Assembly (NCBI RefSeq): GCF_003837805.1 | Contig: NZ_RQIT01000007.1 | Span: 186,001-250,000, forward strand | Source: Bradyrhizobium sp. RP6 | Lineage (GTDB): Bacteria; Pseudomonadota; Alphaproteobacteria; Rhizobiales; Xanthobacteraceae | Length of the DNA: 64,000 nucleotides | Reading direction: 5' to 3' | In this document: positions 18,280-28,200 of the stretch, in pieces | Layout of the letters: every line of letters starts with the position of its first letter | Position numbering within the stretch: position 1 is the stretch's first letter | Made by a program: the position numbers and the translations under genes | The notes under the pieces: generated by a model | Seen by the model: the letters and a program-made list of their open reading frames with translations, nothing else | Told to the model about the DNA's origin: nothing | The model's database searches: none

Positions 18280-18912
18280 ATGACCGTTCCATTTCCGCCG
18301 ATGAAGCGGCCGCTGGTCGCGATCCTGCGCGGCGTCAAGCCCGAGGAGACCGAGGCCATTGTCGGCGCGCTGATCGAAGCCGGCATGACTGCGATCGAAA
18401 TTCCCTTGAACTCGCCCGATCCGTTCCGCTCCATCGCGACGGCGGTGAAGCAGGCGCCATCAGGCGTGTTGATCGGCGCCGGTACAGTGCTGACCGCGGC
18501 AGATGTCGATCGTCTCAACGACGTCGGCGGCAAGCTCATGGTCTCGCCCAATGTCGACACCGCGGTGCTGGTGCGCGCACATCAGCACGGTATGGTGACG
18601 ATGCCCGGCGTGTTCTCGCCGACCGAGGCGCTGCTCGCCGCGCGCTCGGGCGCGTCGAGCCTGAAATTCTTTCCGGCGAGCGTGCTCGGCGCCTCCGGCA
18701 TCGCCGCGATCAGAGCCGTGCTGCCATCAGGCGTGATGATCGCGGCTGTCGGTGGCGTCTCCGACCAGAACTTCGCGGAGTACATCAAGGGCGGCGTGAC
18801 GGCGTTCGGGCTCGGCTCCAGCCTCTACAAGCCCGGCACGACGGCAGCGGATGTCGCAGCTCGTGCAAAGATGACGATCGCGGCCTACGATCGGGCGATT
18901 GCGCAAAATTGA
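18280..18912 (+). CDS. dgoA: 2-dehydro-3-deoxy-6-phosphogalactonate aldolase
   Basis: Class I KDPG/KDPGal aldolase of 210 residues that splits 2-dehydro-3-deoxy-6-phosphogalactonate into pyruvate and glyceraldehyde 3-phosphate. The opening RPLVAILRGVKPEETEAIV, the general-base Glu40 in TAIEIPLNSPDPF, the GAGTVLT loop and the Schiff-base Lys129 in SSLKFFPAS are all present. The segment IPLNSPDPFRSI favours the galactonate (DgoA) over the gluconate (Eda) branch. The start at 18280 has AGAAGGA upstream. It follows dgoK after 13 bp in the same operon. Confidence 0.92.
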   Translation: MTVPFPPMKRPLVAILRGVKPEETEAIVGALIEAGMTAIEIPLNSPDPFRSIATAVKQAPSGVLIGAGTVLTAADVDRLNDVGGKLMVSPNVDTAVLVRAHQHGMVTMPGVFSPTEALLAARSGASSLKFFPASVLGASGIAAIRAVLPSGVMIAAVGGVSDQNFAEYIKGGVTAFGLGSSLYKPGTTAADVAARAKMTIAAYDRAIAQN

Positions 18913-19019
18913 GCAGGAACAGACAAGCCGTGATCGTGTCATAGCTTATTGTCCCTCGCGGTGTCGCAACCGATGTTTGCGCATCGTACATATGCGACTG
19001 GCTGGAGCAGGAGACCGAC

Positions 19020-20756
19020 ATGGCAATCAACAACGTAGCCGATCTGTTCGTGGCAACGCTCGAGCAGGCCGGCGTCAAGCGTATCTACGGCATCGTCGGC
19101 GACAGTCTGAATGCGCTGACCGAGGCGCTGCGCCGCCGCGGCACCATCGAATGGATCCATGTCCGGCACGAGGAGGTTGCAGCCTTTGCAGCCGCCGGCG
19201 AAGCCGAGATGACGGGCAGCCTTGCGGTGTGTGCGGGCTCCTGCGGCCCGGGCAATCTGCATCTGATCAACGGGCTGTTCGATGCGCATCGCAGCCGCGT
19301 TCCGGTGCTGGCGATTGCGGCGCAAATCCCAACCGCCGAGATCGGCGGCGGCTATTTCCAGGAGACCCATCCGCAAAACCTGTTCCGCGAGTGCAGCCAT
19401 TATTGCGAGCTGGTCTCGGATTCGAGCCAGCTTCCCTACGTGCTGGAGAATGCGATTCGCGCCGCGGTGGGCTTGCGCGGCGTTGCCGTGGTTGCCATGC
19501 CCGGCGACGTCGCCTTCCGCAGTCCCCCGAAGCGCGCGCTGTCGACGGCGCGCGGCCTTGCCTTGTCGGCGCCGAAGGTCGTGCCGGAGGCCGATGAGCT
19601 GAAGGCGCTGGCGGACCTCCTGAACGGTGCCGAGCGCATCACTCTGTTCTGCGGCCGAGGCTGCGCCGGCGCGCATGCGCCGCTGATGCAGCTGGCGGAA
19701 GCTTTGAAGAGCCCGATCGTGCATGCGCTCGGCGGCAAGGAGCATGTCGAGTACGATAACCCTTACGACGTCGGCATGACCGGCTTCATCGGCTTCTCAT
19801 CGGGCTACGCCGCTATGCACGCCTGTGACGCGCTGGTGATGCTCGGCACCGATTTTCCCTACAAGCAGTTCTTCCCGACCGACTGCCAGGTCGCGCAGAT
19901 CGACATCCGTCCCGAAAATCTCGGCCGGCGTTGCAGGATCGATCTCGGCCTCGTCGGCGACGTCAAGCTCACCATCGAGGCGCTGCTGCCGCTGCTCAAG
20001 ACCAAGATGCAGCGCAAGCATCTCGACGACGCCGTCGCGCACTACAAGAAGGCCCGCGAAGGGCTCGACTCGCTTGCAAAGGGCACGCCGGGCGCCAAGC
20101 CGATCCATCCGCAATATCTCGCAAAGGTCATCAGCGACCATGCGTCCGACGATGCCGTGTTCACCGCCGATGTCGGCACGCCGACCGTGTGGGCCGCTCG
20201 CTATCTCGACATGAACGGCCGCCGCCGGCTGATCGGCTCCTTCGTGCACGGCTCGATGGCCAACGCCATGCCCCAGGCGATCGGCGCGCAAGCCGCGCAG
20301 CCCGGCCGCCAAATCATCTCGCTCTCCGGCGACGGCGGCTTCACCATGCTGATGGGCGACCTCATCACGCTGACGCAGATGAAGCTGCCGGTGAAAGTCG
20401 TCGTGTTCAACAACGGCGTGCTGGGCTTCGTCGCGCTGGAGATGAAGGCGGCGGGCTTCGTCGACACCGGCGTCGATCTGGAGAACCCCGATTTCGCTGC
20501 GATGGCGCGCGCGATGGGTATCTTCGCGAAACGCGTCGAGGATCCCGGCGAGCTCCCCGGCGCGGTGAAGGAGATGCTGGCGCACAATGGGCCGGCACTG
20601 CTCGACGTCGTCACCGCCAAGCAGGAGCTGTCAATGCCGCCGACCATCACGGCCGAGCAGGTCAAGGGTTTCAGCCTCTGGGTCCTGCGCGCGGTGATGA
20701 ACGGTCGCGGCGACGAGGTGCTCGATCTCGCAAAGACGAACCTCTTGCCGCGCTGA
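19020..20756 (+). CDS. poxB: Thiamine-pyrophosphate-dependent pyruvate dehydrogenase (quinone), PoxB-like
   Basis: A 578-residue ThDP/FAD enzyme closely resembling Escherichia coli PoxB, which oxidises pyruvate to acetate and CO2 and passes electrons to ubiquinone at the membrane. The N-terminal domain has [14 protein letters not shown] and the cofactor-activating Glu51 in [15 protein letters not shown]. Next come [18 protein letters not shown] and [20 protein letters not shown], long blocks shared with PoxB but not with acetolactate synthases. The ThDP/Mg motif [11 protein letters not shown]...VVVFNN spans about 437-465. The C-terminal tail ([20 protein letters not shown]) would include the membrane-binding helix. 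AGGAG precedes the ATG. It follows dgoA by 107 bp and may serve pyruvate made by that pathway. Confidence 0.9.
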   Translation: MAINNVADLFVATLEQAGVKRIYGIVGDSLNALTEALRRRGTIEWIHVRHEEVAAFAAAGEAEMTGSLAVCAGSCGPGNLHLINGLFDAHRSRVPVLAIAAQIPTAEIGGGYFQETHPQNLFRECSHYCELVSDSSQLPYVLENAIRAAVGLRGVAVVAMPGDVAFRSPPKRALSTARGLALSAPKVVPEADELKALADLLNGAERITLFCGRGCAGAHAPLMQLAEALKSPIVHALGGKEHVEYDNPYDVGMTGFIGFSSGYAAMHACDALVMLGTDFPYKQFFPTDCQVAQIDIRPENLGRRCRIDLGLVGDVKLTIEALLPLLKTKMQRKHLDDAVAHYKKAREGLDSLAKGTPGAKPIHPQYLAKVISDHASDDAVFTADVGTPTVWAARYLDMNGRRRLIGSFVHGSMANAMPQAIGAQAAQPGRQIISLSGDGGFTMLMGDLITLTQMKLPVKVVVFNNGVLGFVALEMKAAGFVDTGVDLENPDFAAMARAMGIFAKRVEDPGELPGAVKEMLAHNGPALLDVVTAKQELSMPPTITAEQVKGFSLWVLRAVMNGRGDEVLDLAKTNLLPR

Positions 20757-20775
20757 TTTCGGCTGAGGCGGTTCG

Positions 20776-20806
20776 GTTCACCTCTTCCCAACGGGGAGAG
20801 GTGAAC
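20776..20806. terminator. Strong hairpin downstream of poxB
   Basis: A 14-bp stem with one G-T wobble (arms 20776-20789 and 20793-20806, loop AAC) beginning GTTCACCTCT and ending AGAGGTGAAC. It sits between poxB and a convergent membrane-protein gene, so it could stop transcription from both sides. There is no T-run, and the same core (CCTCTCCC/GGGAGAGG) recurs near 28140. It may therefore be a dispersed repeat acting as a terminator. Confidence 0.6.
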
Positions 20807-20821
20807 ACCGAGTGCGCGGCC

Positions 20822-21187
20822 TCAGCCGCGCTTCACCGATGGCGTGGCCAGCCGATCATGGCGGTTCTGGAAGCGTCGCCAGTGCAGCACGGCGCCGACC
20901 AGCAGGGCTGGCAAAAAGCCGAGCCCGATCAGGAAAGGCGGCAACTGCTTCGCTGCGACGAAGGCGATGGCGATGTCCGAGATCAGCCACAGCGCGGCAA
21001 ACACTACGGCAAAATCCATGCGCGGGCAGCGCAGATGGTAGAACACGGCCGTGATGACAATCGCAGGTCCGATCGCGACCGCGATCGTCACCGCCGTCAG
21101 ATCTTTCGGCGTCAGCGCGTCGAGCATCATCGATGCCAGCAGCCAGAGCGCGGCGAACATGGCGACGATGTCGAGCGGGTGCCGCAA
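20822..21187 (-). CDS. Small integral membrane protein of unknown function
   Basis: A 121-residue protein with four predicted membrane segments at about 6-25, 32-50, 58-78 and 83-103, and a basic C-terminal tail (HWRRFQNRHDRLATPSVKRG). The pattern of two similar hairpins, with IVAMFAALWLLASMMLD and FAVVFAALWLISDIAIA, suggests an internal duplication of a two-helix unit. I do not recognise a family. It is convergent with poxB and its stop codon lies 15 bp beyond the poxB hairpin. Confidence 0.6.
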   Translation of the reverse strand: MRHPLDIVAMFAALWLLASMMLDALTPKDLTAVTIAVAIGPAIVITAVFYHLRCPRMDFAVVFAALWLISDIAIAFVAAKQLPPFLIGLGFLPALLVGAVLHWRRFQNRHDRLATPSVKRG

Positions 21188-21254
21188 TCCAATACCTCTC
21201 GCGGGGACGTGCTATCGTTGTTGCCGGAACTTCGGCCGTCAAGTCAAAATCCGC

Positions 21255-22163
21255 TTATTCATCGTCACTTCCCGGCGTCGGGCGCAGCATGAAGTGACCG
21301 AAAGCGGTGGCGATCGGCTTGGTGGCATCATCCTGCCAGGCCCGCGCCTCGAAGGCCACGATGCGCCGGCCCTGCTTCACGATCGAGACGTCGGCGAACG
21401 TGTCGAGGGCACGGCCGGAGCGCAGATAGTTGACGGTGAGGCCGATCGGCTTGGGCGGCGCCGCAGTGCCGAGCTCGCGCGCCACCCCGACGATCGCGGT
21501 GGTCTCCAGGAAGGCGCCGGTCATGCCGCCATGGATCGCGGGCAGGATCGGATTGCCGATGATCTTCGGCGAGAACGGCATCGTCAGCGTGCCGTCGTCG
21601 TTGACGCGGATGCCGAGACAGCGCGCGAACGGGCTACGCGCAAACGGCCCATCCGGATCCTCAGGAGCCTCCAGCGATGGGATGCTGCGCGCATCCATCC
21701 GGCGGTCGGCCAGCATGTTGGTGCGGTTGGCGCCGATCATGAAGCAGGCGGTGGCGGTCGCCACCGGATCATCCTCCGACTCCTGATAGGCGGTGGAGCG
21801 CACGAAGGCAATCGAGCGTGTGGTGCGGTAGCAGACCGAATGCGCCTTGATGTCGAGGCCCGGCGTCGCCGGCTTCTGATAGTCGATGCGCAAGTCCAGG
21901 GTTGCGATCGCGCGCGTGCCGTCGAGCGCAAGCTGCACGGCCATGCCGCAGCTCTCGTCCAGCATTGCCGTGACGATACCGCCGTGCAGCACGCCGGTCT
22001 CGGTGTCGCCGACGAAGACGGGCCGGTAGGGCAGGCTGGACCAGGCCTCGGCTGGCGCGAAGCGGTCGAGCTGGAGCCCACTGATATGGCCGTAATCAGA
22101 GCGGCGGCCCTTGATGGCTTCGGCGAGTTCCTCGAATGGGAGCGTGACAGGTACAGTGGACAT
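21255..22163 (-). CDS. Double-hotdog acyl-CoA thioesterase family protein (PaaI-like)
   Basis: A 302-residue protein made of two tandem hotdog domains. The first (about 30-145) contains GDTETGVLHGGIVTAMLDES, the HGG active-site loop and helix of PaaI/YdiI thioesterases, followed by LDLRIDYQKPATPG. The second (about 175-290) repeats the pattern with ILPAIHGGMTGAFLETTA and PIGLTVNYLRSGRALDT. Both halves keep HGG and an acidic residue nine positions on, so both active sites may work or form one pseudo-dimer. The likely role is hydrolysis of medium-chain or aryl acyl-CoA. It is a single gene here with no obvious operon partner. Confidence 0.85.
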   Translation of the reverse strand: MSTVPVTLPFEELAEAIKGRRSDYGHISGLQLDRFAPAEAWSSLPYRPVFVGDTETGVLHGGIVTAMLDESCGMAVQLALDGTRAIATLDLRIDYQKPATPGLDIKAHSVCYRTTRSIAFVRSTAYQESEDDPVATATACFMIGANRTNMLADRRMDARSIPSLEAPEDPDGPFARSPFARCLGIRVNDDGTLTMPFSPKIIGNPILPAIHGGMTGAFLETTAIVGVARELGTAAPPKPIGLTVNYLRSGRALDTFADVSIVKQGRRIVAFEARAWQDDATKPIATAFGHFMLRPTPGSDDE

Positions 22164-22313
22164 GGCGCTGTTTTAAACCAGTGCCGAGCGCCGCGCAAAA
22201 CCCCCGAATGTGCCTTGTCCGGGACGCCTGCCGGGGGCGGTTTGGCCTCGACAGGGCGGGCCAAAGCAACGATGGTGGGCGCTTCGTTCGTCCCATGCCC
22301 GCAAGGAGCGCCC

Positions 22314-22634
22314 ATGACCGACCCCGAGACACCCGGCACCAACCAGGGGCCCGTCACCATTTCCACCTCAAGCTCGGAGCGGGCGCCGATCATCTATTTC
22401 GACGGCGCATCCTGCTTCGGCCACCACAACGGCGCGATCCAGATCGAGCTTGCCGCCAACCTCCTGATGCCGGTCGGTGCCGCCGTCAGGGTCGACGTGG
22501 TCCAGACTGCGCACCTGCGTTGCAGTGTGGCCGCGGCGCTGGCGCTGCGCGAAGCGCTCGACAAGGCCCTCGCGATGTATCAGCAGGGCCAGCAGCAGCC
22601 GCGGCCGGAGGAAATACCGGCGGTGAAGAACTAG
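22314..22634 (+). CDS. Conserved-looking hypothetical protein, 106 residues
   Basis: A short cytoplasmic protein with no signal peptide or membrane segment. The core reads APIIYFDGASCFGHHNGAI (about 24-42), then IQIELAANLLMPVG and VDVVQTAHLRCSVAAALALR, and ends in a Gln-rich tail (QQGQQQP). The alternating strand pattern followed by one helix resembles a small sensor or sigma-modulation-type fold, but I cannot name a family. The start is fixed by GCAAGGAGC just before the ATG at 22314. The frame stays open far upstream, but that part has biased, non-coding-like composition and is antisense to the thioesterase. It is divergent from the thioesterase gene, with a 150-bp spacer. Confidence 0.7.
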   Translation: MTDPETPGTNQGPVTISTSSSERAPIIYFDGASCFGHHNGAIQIELAANLLMPVGAAVRVDVVQTAHLRCSVAAALALREALDKALAMYQQGQQQPRPEEIPAVKN

Positions 22635-22652
22635 GGACCGCCGTACGGCCTG

Positions 22653-22765
22653 CATGGTTCGAGACGCGCCGCGAGGCGGCGCTCCTCACCATGAGGGTCT
22701 AAGAGATGGCCGCGAAATCAGACCTCGACCTGAGGGCCCGCCAACGGCGGGCGTCTCGAAGGATG
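22653..22765. repeat. Two adjacent intergenic palindromes
   Basis: The first (22653-22693) has outer arms CATGGT/ACCATG around an inner GC-rich stem. The second (22736-22752) is a 7-bp perfect stem GCCCGCC/GGCGGGC with a 3-nt loop. Both have the look of the dispersed palindromic repeats seen elsewhere in the window. They occupy the convergent gap between the 106-residue protein gene and the amidase gene. Confidence 0.5.
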
Positions 22766-22801
22766 GCCGCAAGCGCGGGGACTGCGAGAAATAGGCCTGC
22801 C

Positions 22802-24271
22802 TCAGCAGACATGCACCTTCGGCTTCTTGCCGCCGTTCCACTTGCCGTCGAGCGCGCGCTCGATCTGTGCGGCGAGCTGCAGCAAGAGGCCGTCATTGGC
22901 CTGCTTGGCGATGGCCTGGATGCCGAGCGGCAGGCCGTGGTCCTGGGTTGCCATCGGCATCGAGATCGCGGGCATGCCGCAGAGATTGGCGAGGGGTGTG
23001 AAGGCGAAGTTACGCCAGAGATTGCCGAACCAGTCGAGCACGTCGGGATTATCGGAGATGGTGAGGTATTCCCTGGTGCCGACCTTCGGCGTCGGCAGCG
23101 CCGTGATCGGCGTCAGGATCACGTCCCACTGCTCGAAGAACGCGCCGAAGCTGCGCGAGGTCGTATTGAATACGCCCTGCATCTTCGCCCGCTCGGCGAA
23201 GCTCGTGTGCCGGCCGGCTTCCCAGATGCGAATGTTCACGGGTTCGATCAGATCTTCCGGGGGTCTTTCCAGCCCGCGCGCAGCGAGCATGTTGGAGATC
23301 ACCACAGCAAAGTTCGAGATGTAGCAGGTGGTCTGCGCCGCGAACGCGGCACGGAAATCGAGCTCGGGCAGCGCGTAGTCGACGTGATGGCCGAGGCCTT
23401 CGAGGAAGCGTCCTGCCTTCTCCAGCTCGGCGACGATCTCGGGCGTGGCGGTATAGTCGCCCCACGTGTGTGAGAGCGCAATGCGGAGCTTGCCGGGATC
23501 GCGCTTAATCATCTCGGAATAGGGCTGCGCCGTGGTCCAGAACGGCATGAACTCGCCGGGCGCAGGCCCGCGCGCATGGTCGACGAAGGCGGCGGTGTCG
23601 CGCACCGAGCGCGACTGGCAGCCCTGGATCGAGACGAGGCCGGTGAGGTCAGACATGTGCGGGGCGAGCGAGAACACGCCGCGCGAGACCTTCAGCCCGA
23701 TATTGCCATTGACGCCGGCGGGAATGCGAATCGAGCCGCCACCGTCGGTCGCATGCGCGATCGGCACCACACCCGCGGCGACCATCGCCGCGCTCCCTGC
23801 GGACGAGCCGCAGGTGGTGTAGTCGGTATTCCAGGGATTGCGCGTGACGTAGACGGCGGGATTGTCGGCGGAACTGCACACGCCGAACTCCGGCGTCGTG
23901 GTGCGTCCGATCAGGTTCAGCCCGGCCTGACGGAGTTTTCCGGTCAGGAACGTGTCGGCGCTGGCGCGGTTGCCGCGCATCAACAGCGAGCCCATTTCCT
24001 GGAGCCGGCCTTTCATGGTCGGCCCGAGGTCCTTCATCAGGAAGGGCAGGCCCGCGAACGGGCCGGCGAGATTGGCGCCATCCTTGGCGGGGTCGGCGAT
24101 CACGTCCTCGAACAGCTCGACCACACCTGACAGAGCCGGATTGACCTTGCCAACGCCGGCCGCGGCCTGCCGCGCCAATTCCTTCGCCGTCAGCTCGCCC
24201 TTGCGGACGCGTCCCGCCAGCGCGACTCCATCGTGCTGCGCCCATTCATTCCAGCTCATCGGCAAAGTCAT
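22802..24271 (-). CDS. Amidase-signature family amidase
   Basis: A 489-residue amidase-signature enzyme, similar in length and layout to 6-aminohexanoate cyclic-dimer hydrolases and general amidases. The Ser-cisSer-Lys triad is visible as Lys80 (FLMKDLG), the cis-Ser at about 156 (CGSSAGSAAM) and the nucleophile Ser180 (DGGGSIRIPA). PLANLCGMPAISMP near the C-terminus is also typical. The ATG at 24271 is taken as start. A TTG three codons upstream is possible but too close to the AGGA site. It lies downstream of the ring-opening amidohydrolase on the same strand (127 bp), so the two may act in sequence on a cyclic amide or imide. The true substrate cannot be read. Confidence 0.87.
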   Translation of the reverse strand: MTLPMSWNEWAQHDGVALAGRVRKGELTAKELARQAAAGVGKVNPALSGVVELFEDVIADPAKDGANLAGPFAGLPFLMKDLGPTMKGRLQEMGSLLMRGNRASADTFLTGKLRQAGLNLIGRTTTPEFGVCSSADNPAVYVTRNPWNTDYTTCGSSAGSAAMVAAGVVPIAHATDGGGSIRIPAGVNGNIGLKVSRGVFSLAPHMSDLTGLVSIQGCQSRSVRDTAAFVDHARGPAPGEFMPFWTTAQPYSEMIKRDPGKLRIALSHTWGDYTATPEIVAELEKAGRFLEGLGHHVDYALPELDFRAAFAAQTTCYISNFAVVISNMLAARGLERPPEDLIEPVNIRIWEAGRHTSFAERAKMQGVFNTTSRSFGAFFEQWDVILTPITALPTPKVGTREYLTISDNPDVLDWFGNLWRNFAFTPLANLCGMPAISMPMATQDHGLPLGIQAIAKQANDGLLLQLAAQIERALDGKWNGGKKPKVHVC

Positions 24272-24398
24272 GACGTTCAAATCCTGTTGATGCGGCGGCT
24301 ATCTTCCTTTCGCAAGGAACAGTCCGAATCAACCGAGCCGGCCGAAGGGCAGGGTTGCGTGGGACGGACAGGTCGCAAGACCGGAGATGCCGGTCGTA

Positions 24399-25511
24399 TC
24401 AATCCGACAGTCTTGCGATCGCTGCAACCGGCCCGCCGCCCGGCGGGCCCTGGTGCTCGGCGCCGCCGGACACGTAGACTGCCCCGGTGCCGGCAAGGCC
24501 AGCGATCAGGCCGCCGACCGCTGCGCGGGCGTGTCGCGTCGAGCTGATGTCGGTGTCTTCCAGCATGGTGTGGCGAAAGCCGCGCACGCTGCCATCGGGC
24601 GAGGCTTCCGCCTTGGCGAAGATGTTGACGAGCTCGCGGCCCTTCGTTGCTTGCGGCGCGACGCGCACTCCGACGTTTTCCAGCGCCGCGCTCACCGCGA
24701 CAGCGTCGATCGCGTCGCTCATCACGGCATGCCCGATCTCGAACTCGCTCGCGGATGCCGCCGAGTTGCCGAGCACGATGACGACGTTGTGCATCAGCTC
24801 GATGCCCGATGAGGTGGAGGCCACGGACGAGAACAGATCGTAGCGCCGCAGCACGTCATCATCGCGCAGATCGGCTGCAATCTCGCCGAGCGCAACGGCT
24901 ACGCCGAGCGCGGAGGCGCCGCGGGAATAGGCCATCGAGGCGTAGGCGCTGGTCGTCGCAGTCTTGTTGCCGCGCGCCGCTGCCGCCTCGATGCGATCGC
25001 TGGTGAGCAGCGGGCACTTGATCTGCACGAAATGGACATCGGCGGGATCGCTGATGCCGGCATCCGCCATGGCGGCCTTCACGGCCGTCGCCGTTTCCGT
25101 GATCTGCGCGGAGCGGCCGAGCTCCTCGGGCAGGAAATCCCGCGTCTGCGCCATGCCGATGCTCAGCCGCTTGCCGGAGGGGCCCACCGGGCGGGTGTCG
25201 ACGGTTCGACGCGTGAACACCGTGATGTGCGGGCTGAGCACGCCTTCGGTGCCGCCGGACATCACGAAGGCAATGCGTTGCTCGACCTCATGCGGCGGCA
25301 GGTTGAGGTGTGGCGCCAGCGCCGTGCACAGCGCGCTGACGGCGTATTCCCGCGTGAAATCATTGACACCGCCATTGCCCTCGGTCTTGCCGAGGATCGC
25401 CAGGATCTCGCGCGGGTCGGTCGCGCCCGAGCCGATCATGGCCATGAGGCCGGAGACATCGCCGGGGCCCGTGGTAGCGACCTTGAAGACGCCGACCGAT
25501 GTTGTACGCAT
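24399..25511 (-). CDS. Ring-opening amidohydrolase, cyanuric acid amidohydrolase/barbiturase family
   Basis: A 370-residue member of the small AtzD/TrzD/barbiturase family that hydrolyses cyclic imides such as cyanuric acid or barbituric acid. The three-fold repeated architecture is visible, each part with a Lys and a Ser. These are Lys42 (GKTEGNGGVNDFTR) and Ser85 (MSGGTEGVLSPH), Lys165 (VQIKCPLL) with a serine near 234 (ASTSSGIELMHN), and a lysine near 290-300 with Ser348 (YVSGGAEHQGPPGGG). These positions agree with the three Ser-Lys pairs around the family active site. The ATG at 25511 was chosen because the conserved TTSVGVFKVATTGPGDVSGL follows at once. Whether the substrate is cyanuric acid or barbiturate needs biochemical data. 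The amidase gene downstream may act on the linear product. Confidence 0.9.
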   Translation of the reverse strand: MRTTSVGVFKVATTGPGDVSGLMAMIGSGATDPREILAILGKTEGNGGVNDFTREYAVSALCTALAPHLNLPPHEVEQRIAFVMSGGTEGVLSPHITVFTRRTVDTRPVGPSGKRLSIGMAQTRDFLPEELGRSAQITETATAVKAAMADAGISDPADVHFVQIKCPLLTSDRIEAAAARGNKTATTSAYASMAYSRGASALGVAVALGEIAADLRDDDVLRRYDLFSSVASTSSGIELMHNVVIVLGNSAASASEFEIGHAVMSDAIDAVAVSAALENVGVRVAPQATKGRELVNIFAKAEASPDGSVRGFRHTMLEDTDISSTRHARAAVGGLIAGLAGTGAVYVSGGAEHQGPPGGGPVAAIARLSD

Positions 25512-25792
25512 GACTGTCCTCGTGGAGTTCAGGGGCCCGGCGGAGCAAACAGCCGCTGAACGGCGACTCCTGTCAAGCCGGATGACGGGCCAGTTATCCT
25601 GGTCTGCCGCGACGCAAGAGAGAAGTCGCGCGTCCCCACGAATGTGGCGAGATCGCATCGATCCGACAAAAAATCCTCTGTCGACGGTTGCGCGCCCCAC
25701 CTTGATGAATCAACCTCGGTTGGTCCATAAGCGGCGTCCCGCGGCCGGTGCTTTTCGCCCTGCGTCGCGTGCTTTGATAGAGGGAATCTCGC

Positions 25793-28129
25793 GTGGCAAA
25801 TATCAACCACAAAATTGCGCAGGAGCTTGGGGTTCGCGCCGAGCAGGTCGAGGCGGCGGTGACGCTGCTCGACGGCGGCGCCACGGTTCCCTTCATCGCC
25901 CGCTACCGCAAGGAAGCGACCGGTGCGCTCGACGACGCGCAGTTGCGCACCCTGGAGGAGCGCCTGGTTTACCTGCGCGAGCTCGAAGACCGCCGCAAGG
26001 CCATTCTCGAATCGGTCCGCGAGCAGGGCAAGCTCGATGCAGCCCTCGAAGCCACGATCATGGCCGCCGACAGCAAGGCACGCCTCGAAGACATTTACCT
26101 GCCGTTCAAGCCGAAGCGCCGCACCAAGGCAGAGATCGCCAAGGAAGCCGGTCTCGAGCCGCTCGCCAATCAGTTGCTGGCCGAACCCGGCAACGATCCG
26201 AAGGTCGTGGCAGAAGGCTTCGTCAACGCCGAGAAGGGCGTTACGGATGCCGCCGCCGCGCTCGACGGCGCCCGCGCCATTCTGGTCGAGCGCTTCGACG
26301 AGGATGCCGACCTCATCGGCGCCTTGCGCGAGGAGATGTGGACCAACGCGCGCATGGCCTCCAAGGTGCGCGACGGCAAGAAGACCGAGGGCGAGAAGTT
26401 CGCCGATTATTTCGATTTCTCCGAGCCTCTGACCAAGCTGCCATCGCACCGTATTCTCGCGATGTTCCGCGGCGAGAAGGAAGAGATCCTCGATCTTCAG
26501 ATCCAGGCCGAGGCGGAGGCGCCGCCGCCGGGCGTGCCGAGCGCCTATGAGCTGAAGATCATGAAACGGTTCGGCATCGCCGACCTCAAGCGACCCGGCG
26601 ACCGCTGGCTGGTCGACACCGTGCGCTGGGCCTGGCGCACCAAGATCCAGGTGCATCTCAACATCGACCTGCGCATGCGGCTGTGGAATTCGGCCGAGAC
26701 CGAGGCCGTGCGCGTGTTCGCCTCCAACCTGCGGGACCTCTTGCTGGCCGCGCCGGCAGGCACCCGCGTCACCATGGGGCTCGATCCCGGCTACCGCACC
26801 GGGGTCAAGGTCGCGGTCGTCGACGCGACCGGCAAGGTGGTCGACACCACCGCGATCTATCCGCACGAGCCGCAGCGGCAGTGGAACGAGTCGCTGGCGA
26901 CGCTCGGCAGGCTCGCGCTGAAGCATCGCGTCGAGCTGATTGCGATCGGTAACGGCACCGCCTCGCGCGAGACCGACAAGCTCGCCGCGGACCTCGTCAA
27001 GGGCCTGCCGGAATTGAAGATGACGAAGATCGTCGTGTCGGAAGCCGGCGCGTCGGTCTATTCGGCCTCGGCTTTCGCCTCGGAGGAATTGCCCGGCCTC
27101 GACGTCACCCTGCGCGGCGCGGTCTCGATCGCGCGACGCCTGCAGGATCCGCTGGCTGAGCTCGTCAAGATCGAGCCGAAGGCGATCGGCGTTGGCCAGT
27201 ATCAGCACGACCTCGGCCAGGCCAAGCTCGCAAAGTCGCTCGATGCGGTGGTCGAAGACTGCGTGAACGCGGTCGGCGTCGACGTCAACACCGCCTCCGC
27301 GCCGCTGCTCGCGCGCGTGTCGGGCGTCGGCTCGGGCCTTGCGCAGAGCATCGTGGCGCACCGCGACGCCAACGGCCCGTTCAAGTCGCGCAAGGCGCTG
27401 AAGGACGTGCCGCGGCTCGGGCCCAAGGCGTTCGAGCAGTGCGCGGGCTTCTTGCGCATCCTCGGCGGCGAGGACCCGCTCGATGCCTCCGGCGTGCATC
27501 CGGAAGCCTATCCGGTGGTGCGCCGGATTCTCGCGGCGACCAAGAGCGACATCAAGGCGCTGATCGGCAGCAGCGAGATCGTGCGCACCCTCAAGCCGAA
27601 GGATTTCGTCGACGAGACTTTTGGCCTGCCGACCGTCACCGACATCCTGCGCGAGCTGGAAAAGCCGGGCCGCGACCCCCGCCCCGCGTTCAAGGCCGCG
27701 GTGTTCAAGGAGGGCGTCGAGGAGATCAAGGACCTCAAGAAGGGCATGATCCTCGAGGGCACCGTCACCAACGTCGCCGCCTTCGGCGCCTTCGTCGACA
27801 TCGGGGTGCACCAGGACGGCCTCGTGCACATCTCGGCGATGTCCAAGACCTACATCAAGGACCCGCGCGAGGTGGTGAAGCCGGGCGATATCGTCAAGGT
27901 GAAGGTGCTGGACTTCGAGGTCGCCCGCAAGCGCATCTCGCTGACGTTGCGCCTCGACGACGAGGTCGGCGCCAAGAAGGATGCCCCCGGCATGCAGCGC
28001 GACAACAGCTCACGCAATCCCTCCCGCATGACCTCGTCGGCTCCGCGCAAGCAGGAGTCTTCCGGCGGCGGTGCTCTCGCCGAAGCGCTGCGCCGTGCGG
28101 CGGAGAAGAGTGGCGGCAAGCGGGTGTGA
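25793..28129 (+). CDS. tex: Tex family RNA-binding transcription accessory protein
   Basis: A 778-residue Tex protein, a nucleic-acid-binding factor linked to transcription and RNA metabolism in bacteria. Order of parts: the N-terminal helical Tex domain with [20 protein letters not shown] (about 29-48), the YqgF/RNase H-like domain with [17 protein letters not shown] (about 328-344), and helix-hairpin-helix segments with [18 protein letters not shown]-terminal S1 RNA-binding domain has [20 protein letters not shown] (about 655-675), and a short disordered Ser/Gly-rich tail ends the protein. It starts at a GTG (25793) preceded by AGAGGGA. It is a stand-alone gene. Confidence 0.95.
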   Translation: MANINHKIAQELGVRAEQVEAAVTLLDGGATVPFIARYRKEATGALDDAQLRTLEERLVYLRELEDRRKAILESVREQGKLDAALEATIMAADSKARLEDIYLPFKPKRRTKAEIAKEAGLEPLANQLLAEPGNDPKVVAEGFVNAEKGVTDAAAALDGARAILVERFDEDADLIGALREEMWTNARMASKVRDGKKTEGEKFADYFDFSEPLTKLPSHRILAMFRGEKEEILDLQIQAEAEAPPPGVPSAYELKIMKRFGIADLKRPGDRWLVDTVRWAWRTKIQVHLNIDLRMRLWNSAETEAVRVFASNLRDLLLAAPAGTRVTMGLDPGYRTGVKVAVVDATGKVVDTTAIYPHEPQRQWNESLATLGRLALKHRVELIAIGNGTASRETDKLAADLVKGLPELKMTKIVVSEAGASVYSASAFASEELPGLDVTLRGAVSIARRLQDPLAELVKIEPKAIGVGQYQHDLGQAKLAKSLDAVVEDCVNAVGVDVNTASAPLLARVSGVGSGLAQSIVAHRDANGPFKSRKALKDVPRLGPKAFEQCAGFLRILGGEDPLDASGVHPEAYPVVRRILAATKSDIKALIGSSEIVRTLKPKDFVDETFGLPTVTDILRELEKPGRDPRPAFKAAVFKEGVEEIKDLKKGMILEGTVTNVAAFGAFVDIGVHQDGLVHISAMSKTYIKDPREVVKPGDIVKVKVLDFEVARKRISLTLRLDDEVGAKKDAPGMQRDNSSRNPSRMTSSAPRKQESSGGGALAEALRRAAEKSGGKRV

Positions 28130-28136
28130 CCTCTTA

Positions 28137-28164
28137 ACCTCTCCCCGCTCTTTGCGGGAGAGGT
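28137..28164. terminator. Hairpin downstream of tex
   Basis: An imperfect 12-13 bp stem (AACCTCTCCC... / ...GGGAGAGGTT, loop TCTTT) starting 8 bases after the tex stop. It shares its core with the poxB hairpin, so it may be a repeat copy doing duty as a terminator. No long T-run follows. Confidence 0.55.
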
Positions 28165-28200
28165 TCGCTGCTCGACGTATGGAAGACCTTCTCCACGTCG

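Noticed and set aside
21051..22313. Upstream extension of the 106-residue protein frame
   Set aside because: It is antisense to the thioesterase gene and has atypical composition. The ribosome-binding site supports the start at 22314.
22802..24271. Assigning the amidase to AtzE (1-carboxybiuret hydrolase)
   Set aside because: It lies near a cyanuric-acid-hydrolase family gene, but its length and sequence layout are those of a general or NylA-like amidase, and the small AtzG-type partner is absent.
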